A stretch of 64,000 nt of DNA from Candidatus Peregrinibacteria bacterium GW2011_GWF2_39_17 (GCA_000993615.1 LBWM01000007.1:1-64000); one strand, 5' to 3'. Counted from the first letter of the stretch, positions 1 to 8,859 are shown. The notes: generated from the letters alone by a model not told the origin. A program made the numbers and translations.

Positions 1-75
1 ATCGTCTGAGGGAGAAGGCTTTAACCTTGGGGCGGGAGTGATGTCTCTCTCTTCACTTTTTAAATTCTACTCCTT

Positions 76-121
76 CCCTACCTCTCTAGGATATATATAG
101 GGAGGGAGGGGAAATTTTTTT
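76..121 (+). terminator. Intrinsic terminator of a gene left of the window
   Basis: An imperfect hairpin (C/T-rich arm near 76-90 against the G/A-rich arm near 100-112, with G-T pairs and one mismatch, AT-rich loop) is followed by a run of seven Ts on the plus strand. A weaker hairpin, AGTGA/TCACT plus Ts, lies just before it at about 37-60. Together they would end plus-strand transcription entering from outside the window. Nothing coding is visible in positions 1-119. Confidence 0.55.
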
Positions 122-440
122 AAATTACCTTATCAATTTCTTCCTTCAACTTCTCCTTAGACTGAAATCCAACCATTATTTGAACCGGTTGACCTCCTTT
201 AAAAATGATCAAAGAAGGGATGCTCATAATCCCGTAGCGTTGGGCAATCGCTCCGTCCTGATCGACATCGAGTTTTCCGATTTTTACTTTATTCTGATAT
301 TCCGTGGCTAATGCTTCGATAATCGGGGCAATCTGTTGACAGGGGCCACACCACGTAGCAAAAAAATCAACTAAAACTGGTTGGTCCGATTTAAGCACTT
401 CAAGGTCGAAATTATCGTCAGTAAAATGTTGAGCAGGCAT
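120..440 (-). CDS. trxA: Thioredoxin
   Basis: About 106 residues, normal for a thioredoxin. It carries the canonical active site WCGPC near residue 30, the cis-proline motif SIPSLIIF, and the conserved glycine-rich end. It should act as a cytosolic dithiol reductase for proteins such as ribonucleotide reductase or methionine sulfoxide reductase. An in-frame ATG 13 codons upstream exists, but the start at 440 begins right at the family's N-terminus. The upstream DNA reads TATAAT directly against this ATG, and a second TATAAT-like box lies about 50 nt upstream. No Shine-Dalgarno sequence is visible. No thioredoxin reductase gene lies nearby. Confidence 0.93.
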   Translation of the reverse strand: MPAQHFTDDNFDLEVLKSDQPVLVDFFATWCGPCQQIAPIIEALATEYQNKVKIGKLDVDQDGAIAQRYGIMSIPSLIIFKGGQPVQIMVGFQSKEKLKEEIDKVI

Positions 441-548
441 ATTATAAGTAAGTAAAAAAATAAAATAACTTAAGAGCAAAAGCTAAAATATTATACTGCT
501 TTTGCCCTATTTGCGAAACCCAAACTTTATTAAAAATTAAAAAAAGGG

Positions 549-554
549 TATAAT
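549..554 (+). promoter_or_regulatory. -10 box of the amidase gene
   Basis: TATAAT at 549-554, about 57 nt before the ATG at 611. The -35 region is poor (TTTATT at about 526). No ribosome binding site precedes the ATG. Confidence 0.45.
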
Positions 555-610
555 ATTTAGATAAATTACGTTATATACAAGTGTTACTAAAATTGTCTTG
601 TTTTTAAAAT

Positions 611-3600
611 ATGTTTTTAAAAAATTATTCTAAAAAAGTGTTTCAAATAAAGAATATTTCAACGATTTTAATCGGCACTATTCTAATTAGTGTTTGTTTT
701 TTATTAAGTAGTTTTTCAATTAACCAGGACGCTGTTTCGGAATTTAATTCCGGCGGAATTAAGGCCAGCACCATAACCACTGGTGACTCTGTCCATTTAA
801 AGCTTTCATTAGCAGCCTCCTCATCGCCAGTTGCAACTAATTACGAAAAAAACACTACTTTTATTTCCCAAATTTATCCCTCCAACTTTCCATTTGTGGC
901 CGTAAAATTATCCTGGGAAGAAGCTAATAAAAAAGGTTCAAATATTGCCATTGCGGTGCGCTTTAAAGAGGAAAAAGGAAATTGGAGCCCTTGGCAAGAT
1001 GTCCAGGAAGATAATGATCTTATTGGAGACAAAATTATCGAAACTTATAGTGAAGGATTCTTAAGTAAGCAATCTTTGATTCTTACGGCTCCGTCCATTG
1101 CGATTCAATATCGCGTAATTTTAAGTACTGTAGATGGCACCACGACGCCATTTGTTCGGTCAATGACCTTTCATTATATCGACGCGGCTTCCTCAAGTGA
1201 TCAGGATTCAGCTCTAAGTTTGGAAAGAGAAATTATAACAGAACCATTAGCTAAAATCCAAGAGCCGCAAGCGCGATTAACCTTTGGTACCGGATCAATC
1301 AATATTATTCCCAGAGCGCAGTGGGGAGCTGATGAAAGTTGGCGTTTGAGTAGTTATTTTGGTGAGGGAGAAGATGATTCTATCGTTTCCGAAGAACCAA
1401 CCGGTAATATCGCTGATGATGCTGGCGTCAAAAACGGCGAAAATCTTTCCTTTCAAGAGCTTTATCCCCAAGAATTTGAACTTACTAAAACCATAACCAA
1501 AGATGTGCAAAATCAAAAATTATATTGGCCACTTGAATACGCTAAAAATATTCAAAAAATTGTTATTCACCATACCGCTAGCACTCCAAATTTAGCCGAT
1601 CCGGCAGCCTCGGTCCGGGCGATTTATTATTATCACGCCATTACTCGTGGCTGGGGTGATATTGGTTATAATTATTTAATTGATCCAGAGGGAAATATCT
1701 ACGAAGGTCGCTATGGAGGAGATGGTGTGGTTGGTGGCCATTCTCGCGGTTATAATACCGGTTCAATCGGCATTGCCTTAATTGGTAATTATCAAGACTC
1801 AGAAGTGCCTTACGCTGTTTTAGATTCTTTAACCAAGTTGATTGTGGCTAAAGCGGATCTTTTTAAGATCAATATTGCTGGTTTTAGTTCTTTTCGAGGT
1901 GAGGTGATTCCTAATTTAGTTGGACACCGTGATGTTGGCAGTACGGCTTGTCCTGGGAAAAAAGTTTATGACTTACTAGGGGTCTTAAAAAAAATTGCAG
2001 CCACCAATGCTGAATTAATTATCAGCTCGGGGTTAGGCTCAGAAGATCTTAATTTTGAGCCGTTTGCTTTTTCTAATGTTAATGATTATGTGGCTATTAA
2101 TTTGAAGCCAGAAGCCTCCACGACCATTGAATTAAAACTTAAAAATACTGGGCAGGAAGCCTGGAATAATCAAACCTATTTAATTGTAAATCAAAATCCA
2201 GCCGCTGAATCATTAATCCATCTCGAAAAAACAGGTGTTAATGCTAAAGGAGTTGCGATGATGAAGGAGTCAATGGTTAAACCAGGAGAGATCGCGACTT
2301 TTCAAATTAAGGCACAAGCCTATTTGGTCGGAGGATTCCAAGCTTTAGAACTCACTCCGATTTTTAATGGCACCAAAAAAACCGCTCATTACCTAACTTT
2401 ACCTCTTTACATTTCCACGCCTACTTTAAGCTACCAATTAGTTAAATTTGGTGCCCCCGGTGCTAGAGTCAAGGCTGGAACAACCTTCACAGTTGTGGTT
2501 CAAATAAAAAATACCGGTAATGTAAATTGGTATCGTGAAAATATGTATTCCTTAAAAATGGGCACAGCCTCTCCTAGAGATAGAACTAGCGGGTTTTTAG
2601 CTAATGGCGGCAATCGGTATGGGTCACTTAAGGACGAAGTAGTTGTCCCAGGGGCTATTGGGACATTTGAACTAAGCCTTATGGCACCCAAAAGACCAGG
2701 ATATTACGTGGAATACATGCAACCAGTGATTGATAATGCCGGTTGGCTAGAGGGAGGTTTAATCCAATTCGCCATGAGTGTTTACGATGATCAAACACAA
2801 GCTTTGTTCATGCAGCGCAGTGATGCTAAAATTTTCTCTCCAGGAGAAGTGCAAGCTGGTTGGGTTGAATTAAAAAATATTGGTAATCAAACCTGGAAGC
2901 AAACTGGCGGCAGTAATAAAGTCGTTGTTGGGGTGATTAAGCACCCTTCAATTGGGGTAGAGTTACCAACGCTAGGTCAATTTGAGGTTAAACCAGGCAA
3001 AACTGCTAGGCTTAATTTTAAAGTAACTGCACCAAAAACACCTGGCAATTACGCAATTTTATTACGTCCAAGGCTTGCGACTGGTCAGAATTTAATGCCA
3101 AAACCAATTTATTTTACCTTTAGTGTCCAGGGGAATATCCAGAATCAACCAGCTAACCTTGACCAGGAACTAATTCGTCTTAAATTAAGTTATGATGAAA
3201 GCCAAAATAGTCATCCTCAAATTAGTGCGAATAATGATTTTAATATTGTATTAAATGGTACGGTTTTTCAAGCCATAAAATCAGGCGAAAAAGTTGAAAT
3301 TAGTAATTTAGAAAGCAGATACCAATTAAAGCAGGGGGGTAATGTTTGGATAGTTGATGATTACCCGCGTTTTGTGCCGAAAACAAGTGAGACGATCATG
3401 GAAATAGTCAATTACGATCATAGCCCAGCCTGGAACCAAAATTTAAATGATAATCTTTATCGTGGGACATTGGAGGTAAGACTCGAAAACAATAATTTGA
3501 TTATCATCAATGAGCTGCCAATGGTTGATTATCTGGCTGGTTTGGCCGAAGTCGCTAATAGTGATCCTCAAGAAAAAGTAAAAACCATAGCAGTCTTAGC

Positions 3601-4024
3601 TCGAACTTATGCCCGGTATTACCTGAGTGGGCAGGAAGTAAAATTTTCAGGAAAACCCTATGATGGCACTGATAATCCTGATGAATTTCAAAAATATCTT
3701 GGGTACGGATATGAATTGCGATCCCCAAATATGAGGAAAGCGGTAATTGATACCAAGGGAGAAATTGTGACATATCAAGGGAAACTCATTAAAACGCCTT
3801 ATTTTAGCGCTAGCCCAGGTTATACCCTTAGCGCAAAAGAAGTTTGGGGATGGGAAAATACGCCCTATTTAATTGGGGTAAAAGATAGTTGCAGTGCCTC
3901 AACTTTTTCTGGACATGGAGTGGGATTAAGTGGGTGTGGAGCTACAATCTTAGCTAATCAGGGGCAAACTTATCGGCAAATTATAAAATATTATTATACT
4001 GGGGTCGAAGTTGAGGTAAAATAG
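611..4024 (+). CDS. Secreted amidase / NBR1-like repeats / SpoIID wall-remodelling protein
   Basis: This 1137-residue protein has a short basic N-terminus and one hydrophobic segment (about residues 15-37), so it is exported or membrane-anchored. Residues about 230-460 form an amidase_2/PGRP-type N-acetylmuramoyl-L-alanine amidase: the zinc-ligand region VIHHTAS near 318, GHRDVGSTACPG near 438. Three Ig-like repeats of the NBR1 type follow (near 493, 617 and 741), each with a KNTG...W-type signature. Residues about 870-1137 are a SpoIID/LytB domain ending in GHGVGLSGCGA, the family's conserved motif. In sporulating Firmicutes SpoIID is a lytic transglycosylase that needs glycan stripped of peptides by an amidase (SpoIIP); here both activities appear in one chain. 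The domain calls are confident. The joint function, probably septal or surface wall processing, is inferred. Confidence 0.88.
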   Translation: MFLKNYSKKVFQIKNISTILIGTILISVCFLLSSFSINQDAVSEFNSGGIKASTITTGDSVHLKLSLAASSSPVATNYEKNTTFISQIYPSNFPFVAVKLSWEEANKKGSNIAIAVRFKEEKGNWSPWQDVQEDNDLIGDKIIETYSEGFLSKQSLILTAPSIAIQYRVILSTVDGTTTPFVRSMTFHYIDAASSSDQDSALSLEREIITEPLAKIQEPQARLTFGTGSINIIPRAQWGADESWRLSSYFGEGEDDSIVSEEPTGNIADDAGVKNGENLSFQELYPQEFELTKTITKDVQNQKLYWPLEYAKNIQKIVIHHTASTPNLADPAASVRAIYYYHAITRGWGDIGYNYLIDPEGNIYEGRYGGDGVVGGHSRGYNTGSIGIALIGNYQDSEVPYAVLDSLTKLIVAKADLFKINIAGFSSFRGEVIPNLVGHRDVGSTACPGKKVYDLLGVLKKIAATNAELIISSGLGSEDLNFEPFAFSNVNDYVAINLKPEASTTIELKLKNTGQEAWNNQTYLIVNQNPAAESLIHLEKTGVNAKGVAMMKESMVKPGEIATFQIKAQAYLVGGFQALELTPIFNGTKKTAHYLTLPLYISTPTLSYQLVKFGAPGARVKAGTTFTVVVQIKNTGNVNWYRENMYSLKMGTASPRDRTSGFLANGGNRYGSLKDEVVVPGAIGTFELSLMAPKRPGYYVEYMQPVIDNAGWLEGGLIQFAMSVYDDQTQALFMQRSDAKIFSPGEVQAGWVELKNIGNQTWKQTGGSNKVVVGVIKHPSIGVELPTLGQFEVKPGKTARLNFKVTAPKTPGNYAILLRPRLATGQNLMPKPIYFTFSVQGNIQNQPANLDQELIRLKLSYDESQNSHPQISANNDFNIVLNGTVFQAIKSGEKVEISNLESRYQLKQGGNVWIVDDYPRFVPKTSETIMEIVNYDHSPAWNQNLNDNLYRGTLEVRLENNNLIIINELPMVDYLAGLAEVANSDPQEKVKTIAVLARTYARYYLSGQEVKFSGKPYDGTDNPDEFQKYLGYGYELRSPNMRKAVIDTKGEIVTYQGKLIKTPYFSASPGYTLSAKEVWGWENTPYLIGVKDSCSASTFSGHGVGLSGCGATILANQGQTYRQIIKYYYTGVEVEVK

Positions 4025-4066
4025 TTCTGAAAGAATCAGAAACTTCCTAATTCTTATTTTGTTATT

Positions 4067-4651
4067 GTGATTTTGCTTGCCATCAACACCGCTTCCAAGG
4101 AAAGCGCTATCGCCCTAATTGAAAGTGGGATTGTTCTGGGTGAAGATTCTTGGGGAGCTGCCGCCAATGAAACTGAAAAATTATTACCCAATCTTCAAGC
4201 CTTGCTTCAAAAAGGGAAGAAGAAATGGCAAGATTTGGAAGGAATTTTTGTGACCAAAGGGCCTGGCGCTTATACAAGCTTAAGGGTAGGTATCGCGGTG
4301 GCTAATAGTGCTGCTTGGGTTTTAAAATTGCCAATGTTTAGTGCAGATGTTTTTGAGGTCTGGGAAAAAAGGCTTACGCTTGATAGGCAAATTGCGCCCC
4401 ATGCTATAGTCGTGGATATAGGTCGTGGTAATTATCGTTTGACAGGGGATACTCATAGCTATTCCTTGGAGGAATTAATTGATTTAGGTAAGCCTTGTTA
4501 TGGTGAATTGCCAGATGACTTTAAGACAAAAGCAGAAGTTGATTTTAGCTTTGGCCAAGGAGTGGCTAATTTTGATTTTTGGAAATTGTCTAAAGAAAAA
4601 ATGATTCAGCCCTTATATAGCAACCCTCCCAATATTACTTTGAAGAAGTAA
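4067..4651 (+). CDS. tsaB: tRNA threonylcarbamoyladenosine biosynthesis protein TsaB
   Basis: 194 residues with the TsaB (YeaZ) signature: N-terminal ILLAINTASKESAIAL, and KGPGAYTSLRVGIAVANSAAW near residue 65. TsaB is the inactive ASKHA-fold partner of TsaD in the complex that makes t6A37 on ANN-decoding tRNAs in the cytosol. It starts with GTG 42 nt after the amidase gene and has no Shine-Dalgarno sequence. It is slightly shorter than the E. coli protein at the C-terminus. TsaD, TsaC and TsaE are not in this window. Confidence 0.88.
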   Translation: MILLAINTASKESAIALIESGIVLGEDSWGAAANETEKLLPNLQALLQKGKKKWQDLEGIFVTKGPGAYTSLRVGIAVANSAAWVLKLPMFSADVFEVWEKRLTLDRQIAPHAIVVDIGRGNYRLTGDTHSYSLEELIDLGKPCYGELPDDFKTKAEVDFSFGQGVANFDFWKLSKEKMIQPLYSNPPNITLKK

Positions 4652-4673
4652 TAAGTTTTTTTTAGAAAAAGCA

Positions 4674-4701
4674 TTGACAATTAATTGAAAAAGACTATAA
4701 T
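4674..4701 (+). promoter_or_regulatory. Strong sigma70-type promoter
   Basis: TTGACA at 4674-4679 and TATAAT at 4696-4701, a 16-nt spacer, both perfect consensus hexamers. Transcription should start near 4708, well before any sizeable ORF, which implies a structured leader or independent small RNA. Confidence 0.8.
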
Positions 4702-4707
4702 AGCTAT

Positions 4708-4802
4708 CCTGTGTCAAGTAGTAATGGTTACTTTGGAAGTTAAGAAGTAACCGTTAAGAACAAGGGATGAAGCTCAGGGAGGGGGTTTCATCTCTTGTTT
4801 TT
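4708..4802 (+). ncRNA. Candidate small RNA or attenuated leader with intrinsic terminator
   Basis: The predicted transcript has two hairpins. The first pairs GGTTACTT (4726-4733) with AAGTAACC (4745-4752). The second pairs CAAGGGATGAA (4761-4771) with TTCATCTCTTG (4787-4797), 11 bp with one G-U, and is followed by TTTTT: a good intrinsic terminator. A possible 8-codon ORF (starting ATG at 4724) sits inside hairpin 1, but its codons point to no amino acid pathway. The RNA is either a roughly 95-nt small RNA or the leader of the downstream small gene. I recognise no known RNA family. Confidence 0.55.
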
Positions 4803-4829
4803 GATTAAAAGTTAATTTAAGCTGTAGCC

Positions 4830-5069
4830 ATGTCATTAGGCCAATTTGACCAATTTAAAATTCAGGATCCCGCAGGCAGAGATACTCAGTCGACGAGGGC
4901 GTTGGATGCGCGACTTTTGGCTGCTGCGCCTGTGGCTCAATCACGACCTAAGGGAAAAGTTACCCCCATAGCGGATATTTTAAGGGATACAGCTGGCTCT
5001 TTGTATAATGCTGGCGGAGTTTTAACTGTCGGGGGATACCAGCCCCGAATTGGAGAATTAATTTCGTAG
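4830..5069 (+). CDS. Hypothetical small protein
   Basis: 79 residues, no recognised domain, signal peptide or membrane segment. It is Ala/Gly/Arg-rich in the middle (LDARLLAAAPVAQ) and ends in GGYQPRIGELIS. It starts 28 nt after the terminator hairpin of the upstream small RNA and stops 12 nt before rsmI, so it could be expressed by read-through and cotranscribed with rsmI. The ORF is open and well placed, but I cannot assign a function. It may be a real lineage-specific gene. Confidence 0.45.
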   Translation: MSLGQFDQFKIQDPAGRDTQSTRALDARLLAAAPVAQSRPKGKVTPIADILRDTAGSLYNAGGVLTVGGYQPRIGELIS

Positions 5070-5081
5070 CTAATCATCCCA

Positions 5082-5741
5082 ATGCTTTATATTGTCTCCA
5101 CCCCGATTGGTAATCTCGAGGATATTACTTTACGCGCACTCCGAATTCTTAAGGAAGTAGATTATATTGCGGCTGAAGACACGAGACGTACCGGCATTTT
5201 GCTCCATCATTTTGAAATCCAAACACCGCAGATCAGTTTCCATTCATACAGTAGTGACGCGAAATTGGATAAAATCATGGCCATGCTCCATGAGGGAAAG
5301 CATGTGGCTTTGGTCTCAGATTCTGGAACGCCAGGCATTTCCGATCCTGGATACCTTTTGATAAGGCGTGCGGTTGAAGAAGGAATTGAAATTACGCCTA
5401 TTCCAGGCTCTAGCGCTTGTTTATCCGCACTCGTTGTTTCAGGGTTACCCATGGATAAATTTATCTTTATCGGATTTTTGCCAGTAAAAAAGGGTAGAAA
5501 AACGCTCCTGGAAGGACTAAATAGCGAAAAGCGAACAATAATTTTATACGAAGCACCTCATCGCCTTCAACGCACCCTTAAAGATTTGGACGAAAATGGT
5601 TTTTCTGATCATAATCTCGTAATTGCCAGGGAGCTTACCAAAATACACGAAACAATTTATCGCGGTACCGTAAATAATCTTCGAAGTAATTTAAAAAATC
5701 AGGTTTTAAAAGGCGAGATGGTGTTAGTTTTGCACCGTTAA
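5082..5741 (+). CDS. rsmI: 16S rRNA (cytidine-2'-O)-methyltransferase RsmI
   Basis: 219 residues of the tetrapyrrole methylase (SAM-dependent) fold. The signature runs are visible: LYIVSTPIGNLEDITLRAL at the start, AAEDTRRTG, LVSDSGTPGISDPG, and PIPGSSACLSALVVSGLP. RsmI 2'-O-methylates C1402 of 16S rRNA at the decoding centre. The protein stops after the catalytic domain and lacks the C-terminal extension of about 60 residues found in E. coli RsmI, which fits a reduced genome. It lies 12 nt after the hypothetical small gene. Confidence 0.93.
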   Translation: MLYIVSTPIGNLEDITLRALRILKEVDYIAAEDTRRTGILLHHFEIQTPQISFHSYSSDAKLDKIMAMLHEGKHVALVSDSGTPGISDPGYLLIRRAVEEGIEITPIPGSSACLSALVVSGLPMDKFIFIGFLPVKKGRKTLLEGLNSEKRTIILYEAPHRLQRTLKDLDENGFSDHNLVIARELTKIHETIYRGTVNNLRSNLKNQVLKGEMVLVLHR

Positions 5742-5761
5742 TTTTTAAATCGGTTTTTTTT
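5734..5761 (+). terminator. Weak terminator after rsmI
   Basis: ACCG (5734-5737) pairs with CGGT (5751-5754) around an AT-rich loop, followed by a run of eight Ts. The stem is short, so termination may be partial. Confidence 0.4.
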
Positions 5762-5821
5762 AATTTTTTGTTTAGAAAATGTTCATGGTCAATATGCTAG
5801 TTTTGTTGTGCCTGAGGAGGG

Positions 5822-5929
5822 AAGGAGTTCGTTATTGGATTATTCTCACCTTAAATAGAGTGATCTCACATAAAGAGCCAATCCAATCTGCTCTTGGATC
5901 GCTACGGAAAGTCAAATAGGGAACTCCTT
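5822..5929. ncRNA. Candidate rod-like structured RNA between rsmI and leuS
   Basis: Nested perfect helices: AAGGAGTTC (5822-5830) with GAACTCCTT (5921-5929), and ATTGGATT (5834-5841) with AATCCAAT (5880-5887). A further small hairpin pairs TCAC (5846-5849) with GTGA (5860-5863). The element is non-coding and sits between convergent genes. It could be an independent plus-strand RNA (a possible TATGCT -10 lies near 5794) or the 3' end of the leuS mRNA on the minus strand. There is no U-run directly after it on either strand. The rod-like shape is loosely like 6S RNA, but I see no conserved 6S sequence. Confidence 0.4.
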
Positions 5930-5934
5930 AGGGC

Positions 5935-8418
5935 TTATCTCACCACAAAATTCACTAGTTTCCCTGGTACAAAAATTTCTTTAACTATTTTTTGATCTGC
6001 TAAATAGCGTTGAACATTAGGTTGCATTTTAGCTAGCGCAAAGGCGTCATCTTTAGAAATTAATTTGGTGGTTTCGACCATGCCGCGCAGTTTCCCATTT
6101 ATCTGAATAACTAGATTGATTGTTGATTCGGCGATAAGTTTTTCGTCATATTTAGGCCATTTTTGATCAAAAATACTCTCGGAGCCACGTTTTATATCCA
6201 AAGTGTCATTCAAAAGTGCCCATAATTCTTCGCTCAAATGAGGTGCCATTGGGGCAATTAATTGAGTTACAATTTTTTTATGTTTTTGATCCAAGCCTTC
6301 TTTAGTTACTTCATTTATAAGTTCCATCAAGGCCGCTAAAGCGGTGTTAAAATGTAGATTTTCAATATTTTCAGTTACTTTTTTAATGGTGCGGTGGGTA
6401 GCTCGTTGGCTCTCCGGTGAAATTTTTGCGAGGCTTGGGCCAGATAGTACTTTCCAGATTTTTTGGACAAAACGCACTATTCCAATAATACCCTTATCGT
6501 TCCAATCACCCCCCTGCGTAAAAGGTCCCATAAACATTAAATACATGCGAAAAACATCACTCCCATATTTTTGAACAAACGCATCTGGACTGACCACATT
6601 TCCGCGCGATTTAGACATTTTAGCCCCATCTTTGGTGATCATCCCTTGGTGGACGAGACGTTTAAATGGCTCTTTGGAAGGGATGAGCCCTGCATCGAAA
6701 AGCATTCGATTCACAAAACGGGCATAAAGGAGGTGCATACAGGCGTGTTCCGGGCCACCAATGTACATATCAACCGGACTCCATGTTTTAAGGATCTCTG
6801 GGTCGAATGGCTTATTTTTGAGAGTAGAGGAGGGATAACGCAAAAAATACCAACTGGAACAGACAAAGGTGTCCATGGTATCGGGCTCACGGGTTGCTTT
6901 TCCCCCACATTTTGGGCAGCGCGTATTCATAAAGGCTGTACTAGTGGCTAAAGGCGCTTTCCCTTTAGGTTTATAATTCTTTATACGAGGTAAAACCACG
7001 GGCAAATCCTTTTCTGGCACCGGCATTTCTCCGCACTTTTCACAGTTAATAATGGGAATCGGTGCTCCCCAGTAGCGTTGGCGCGAGATGAGCCAATCAC
7101 GGAGCCGATAATTGACAGTCCTTTGTCCCATTTTTTTCTTTTTAAAGTAAGCGATCATATCCTGACGAACTTCTCCCCATCGACGACCTTTAAATTCTTC
7201 TGGCGTCGTTAAAATTCCATCTGAAGCATGGTGATAGCAATATTCTAAATTTTTCACTTTTTTTGCTTCTATTGGATCTTCGGGAAACATGACGGGTCTC
7301 AATGGGATGGCGTATTTCTTGGCAAAAGCAAAATCGCGTTCATCATGAGCACTGCAATTCACAATCCCACATCCATAGTCCATTATTGCAAACGAAGCTA
7401 CCCAGAGCGGTAAGTCACCTGTACCATAAGGATCTTCGATATAATGACCAGTAAAAATTCCTTCCATGGACTCATCCGCATCAAAACGTTTGGCCATTTT
7501 TTTCTTATTAATCCGTTGCGCGCAGGCCATCACTTTTTTTTCAAGGGAATGGCCTTTCATGATTTTAGAAAGGAGTGGGTGATCGGCCGCAATCACTGAG
7601 AAAGTTTGGGCTTTAAATGTTTGGGGAACAGAGTCAAAAACATCAAAGCTATAATCAAATCCTTTGATTTTGCACCTAAAATTAACTCCCTCACTCTTCC
7701 CAATCCAGTTTTTCTGCATGGTGATCGTCTTCTCCGGCCAATCCAGTCCTGAATAATCGAGCAATTTCTCGGCATAATCCGTGATGCGCCAAAACCATTG
7801 CGCCAATTTTTTTTTGGTCACTTCACTCTTGCACCGGTCGCAAATTCCATCTTGCACTTGTTCATTTGCCAGAACCGTTTTGCACCCAGGACACCAGTTG
7901 ACCGGAGCCTTTTTCTTATAGGCCAACCCCCGCTTGTACATCTGTAAAAAGAGCCACTGCGTCCAGCGGTAATAATCCGGTTCGCTAGTGTTGACCATGT
8001 GCGACCAGTCGTACATGGCCCCCAATTCCTTAAGCTGGCGAATCATGGTTTTTACGTTTTTGGCAGTACTCGTAGCTGGTGCAATGCCGGTTTTGATCGC
8101 ATAATTCTCTGCAGGAAGGCCAAATGCATCAAATCCAATGGGTTCAAAAACGTTATAGCCTTTCATGCGCATAAAACGTCCCCAAGAATCCGCAGGTCCA
8201 AAATTATACCAGTGGCCGATGTGTAATTTATCTCCAGACGGATACGGGAACATGACCAAATTATAGTAAGGTTTGCCTTTTTTTGACTTAAGATCAGTAT
8301 GGAAAAGCTTTTTAGTCTCCCAGATTTCTTGCCATTTTTTTTCAACTTTAGCTGAATTATAAAAGTCCTGTACCTGATTTTTTAAAGTTAATTTTTTGGT
8401 GGCCTGATTTTTGGGCAT
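5935..8418 (-). CDS. leuS: Leucyl-tRNA synthetase
   Basis: 827 residues, typical for bacterial LeuRS. The class I signatures are present: HIGH near residue 66 (GDKLHIGHWYNF) and KMSKS near 598 (AKMSKSRGN). Zinc-binding Cys pairs appear in WCPGC...CDRC near 175. A CP1 editing domain lies between the halves of the Rossmann fold, followed by the anticodon-binding domain and the C-terminal tRNA-contacting domain (NLVIQINGKLRG). It charges tRNA-Leu, one of which lies at 46.2 kb in this window. It is transcribed alone from a promoter at 8445-8472, with no T-box or leader peptide. Confidence 0.97.
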   Translation of the reverse strand: MPKNQATKKLTLKNQVQDFYNSAKVEKKWQEIWETKKLFHTDLKSKKGKPYYNLVMFPYPSGDKLHIGHWYNFGPADSWGRFMRMKGYNVFEPIGFDAFGLPAENYAIKTGIAPATSTAKNVKTMIRQLKELGAMYDWSHMVNTSEPDYYRWTQWLFLQMYKRGLAYKKKAPVNWCPGCKTVLANEQVQDGICDRCKSEVTKKKLAQWFWRITDYAEKLLDYSGLDWPEKTITMQKNWIGKSEGVNFRCKIKGFDYSFDVFDSVPQTFKAQTFSVIAADHPLLSKIMKGHSLEKKVMACAQRINKKKMAKRFDADESMEGIFTGHYIEDPYGTGDLPLWVASFAIMDYGCGIVNCSAHDERDFAFAKKYAIPLRPVMFPEDPIEAKKVKNLEYCYHHASDGILTTPEEFKGRRWGEVRQDMIAYFKKKKMGQRTVNYRLRDWLISRQRYWGAPIPIINCEKCGEMPVPEKDLPVVLPRIKNYKPKGKAPLATSTAFMNTRCPKCGGKATREPDTMDTFVCSSWYFLRYPSSTLKNKPFDPEILKTWSPVDMYIGGPEHACMHLLYARFVNRMLFDAGLIPSKEPFKRLVHQGMITKDGAKMSKSRGNVVSPDAFVQKYGSDVFRMYLMFMGPFTQGGDWNDKGIIGIVRFVQKIWKVLSGPSLAKISPESQRATHRTIKKVTENIENLHFNTALAALMELINEVTKEGLDQKHKKIVTQLIAPMAPHLSEELWALLNDTLDIKRGSESIFDQKWPKYDEKLIAESTINLVIQINGKLRGMVETTKLISKDDAFALAKMQPNVQRYLADQKIVKEIFVPGKLVNFVVR

Positions 8419-8444
8419 AGTAAAGAAGATATTAAATCTTCGCT

Positions 8445-8472
8445 ATTATAACTTAGACCTTCTAAATGTAAA
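8445..8472 (-). promoter_or_regulatory. leuS promoter
   Basis: Read on the minus strand: TTTACA (8467-8472), 16-nt spacer, TATAAT (8445-8450). The ATG follows 26 nt later. A short AT-rich hairpin (GAAGAT/ATCTTC) lies in the 5' UTR. Confidence 0.6.
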
Positions 8473-8536
8473 AATGCAAAAGAAACCAAGCGCACTCATC
8501 TTTTTCTAGCTAATTCAAGGGATTAGTCCTGGTTTA

Positions 8537-8725
8537 CTATTTTAGTAGCTGAATAACGCTTGAGCTATGATGCTCGAATAAGCTATCGGTATTGAGGTTA
8601 TTTGGTAAAGTTTCATTAGTTCCAAAAACCAACATCCCCATGGTCAGACTGATTAAAAAAATTGAAATTACGACAATAACCAGTTTTGTGCGAGGATTTA
8701 ATCGAAAATTGAAGGGGTTTGGCAT
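8537..8725 (-). CDS. Small single-pass membrane protein, hypothetical
   Basis: About 62 residues from the ATG at 8725. The N-terminus is basic (FRLNPRTK), followed by a single hydrophobic helix (LVIVVISIFLISLTMGMLVF) and a polar C-terminal tail. An upstream in-frame ATG at 8767 would add 14 residues; I prefer the shorter form because it gives a compact basic N-terminus before the helix. The gene lies upstream of leuS on the same strand with an approximately 118-nt gap. Function unknown. Confidence 0.45.
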   Translation of the reverse strand: MPNPFNFRLNPRTKLVIVVISIFLISLTMGMLVFGTNETLPNNLNTDSLFEHHSSSVIQLLK

Positions 8726-8859
8726 TGATTTTTGTTTTATTTGAGCCGAAAAGAGGACACTGAACAATTAAAATAATAAAATATTTATAACAAAAAGTCA
8801 ATAGCTATCAGGCCGATTAAGTTCAAAATAAGTTATAATAAAAACATTAATTTACCAAA

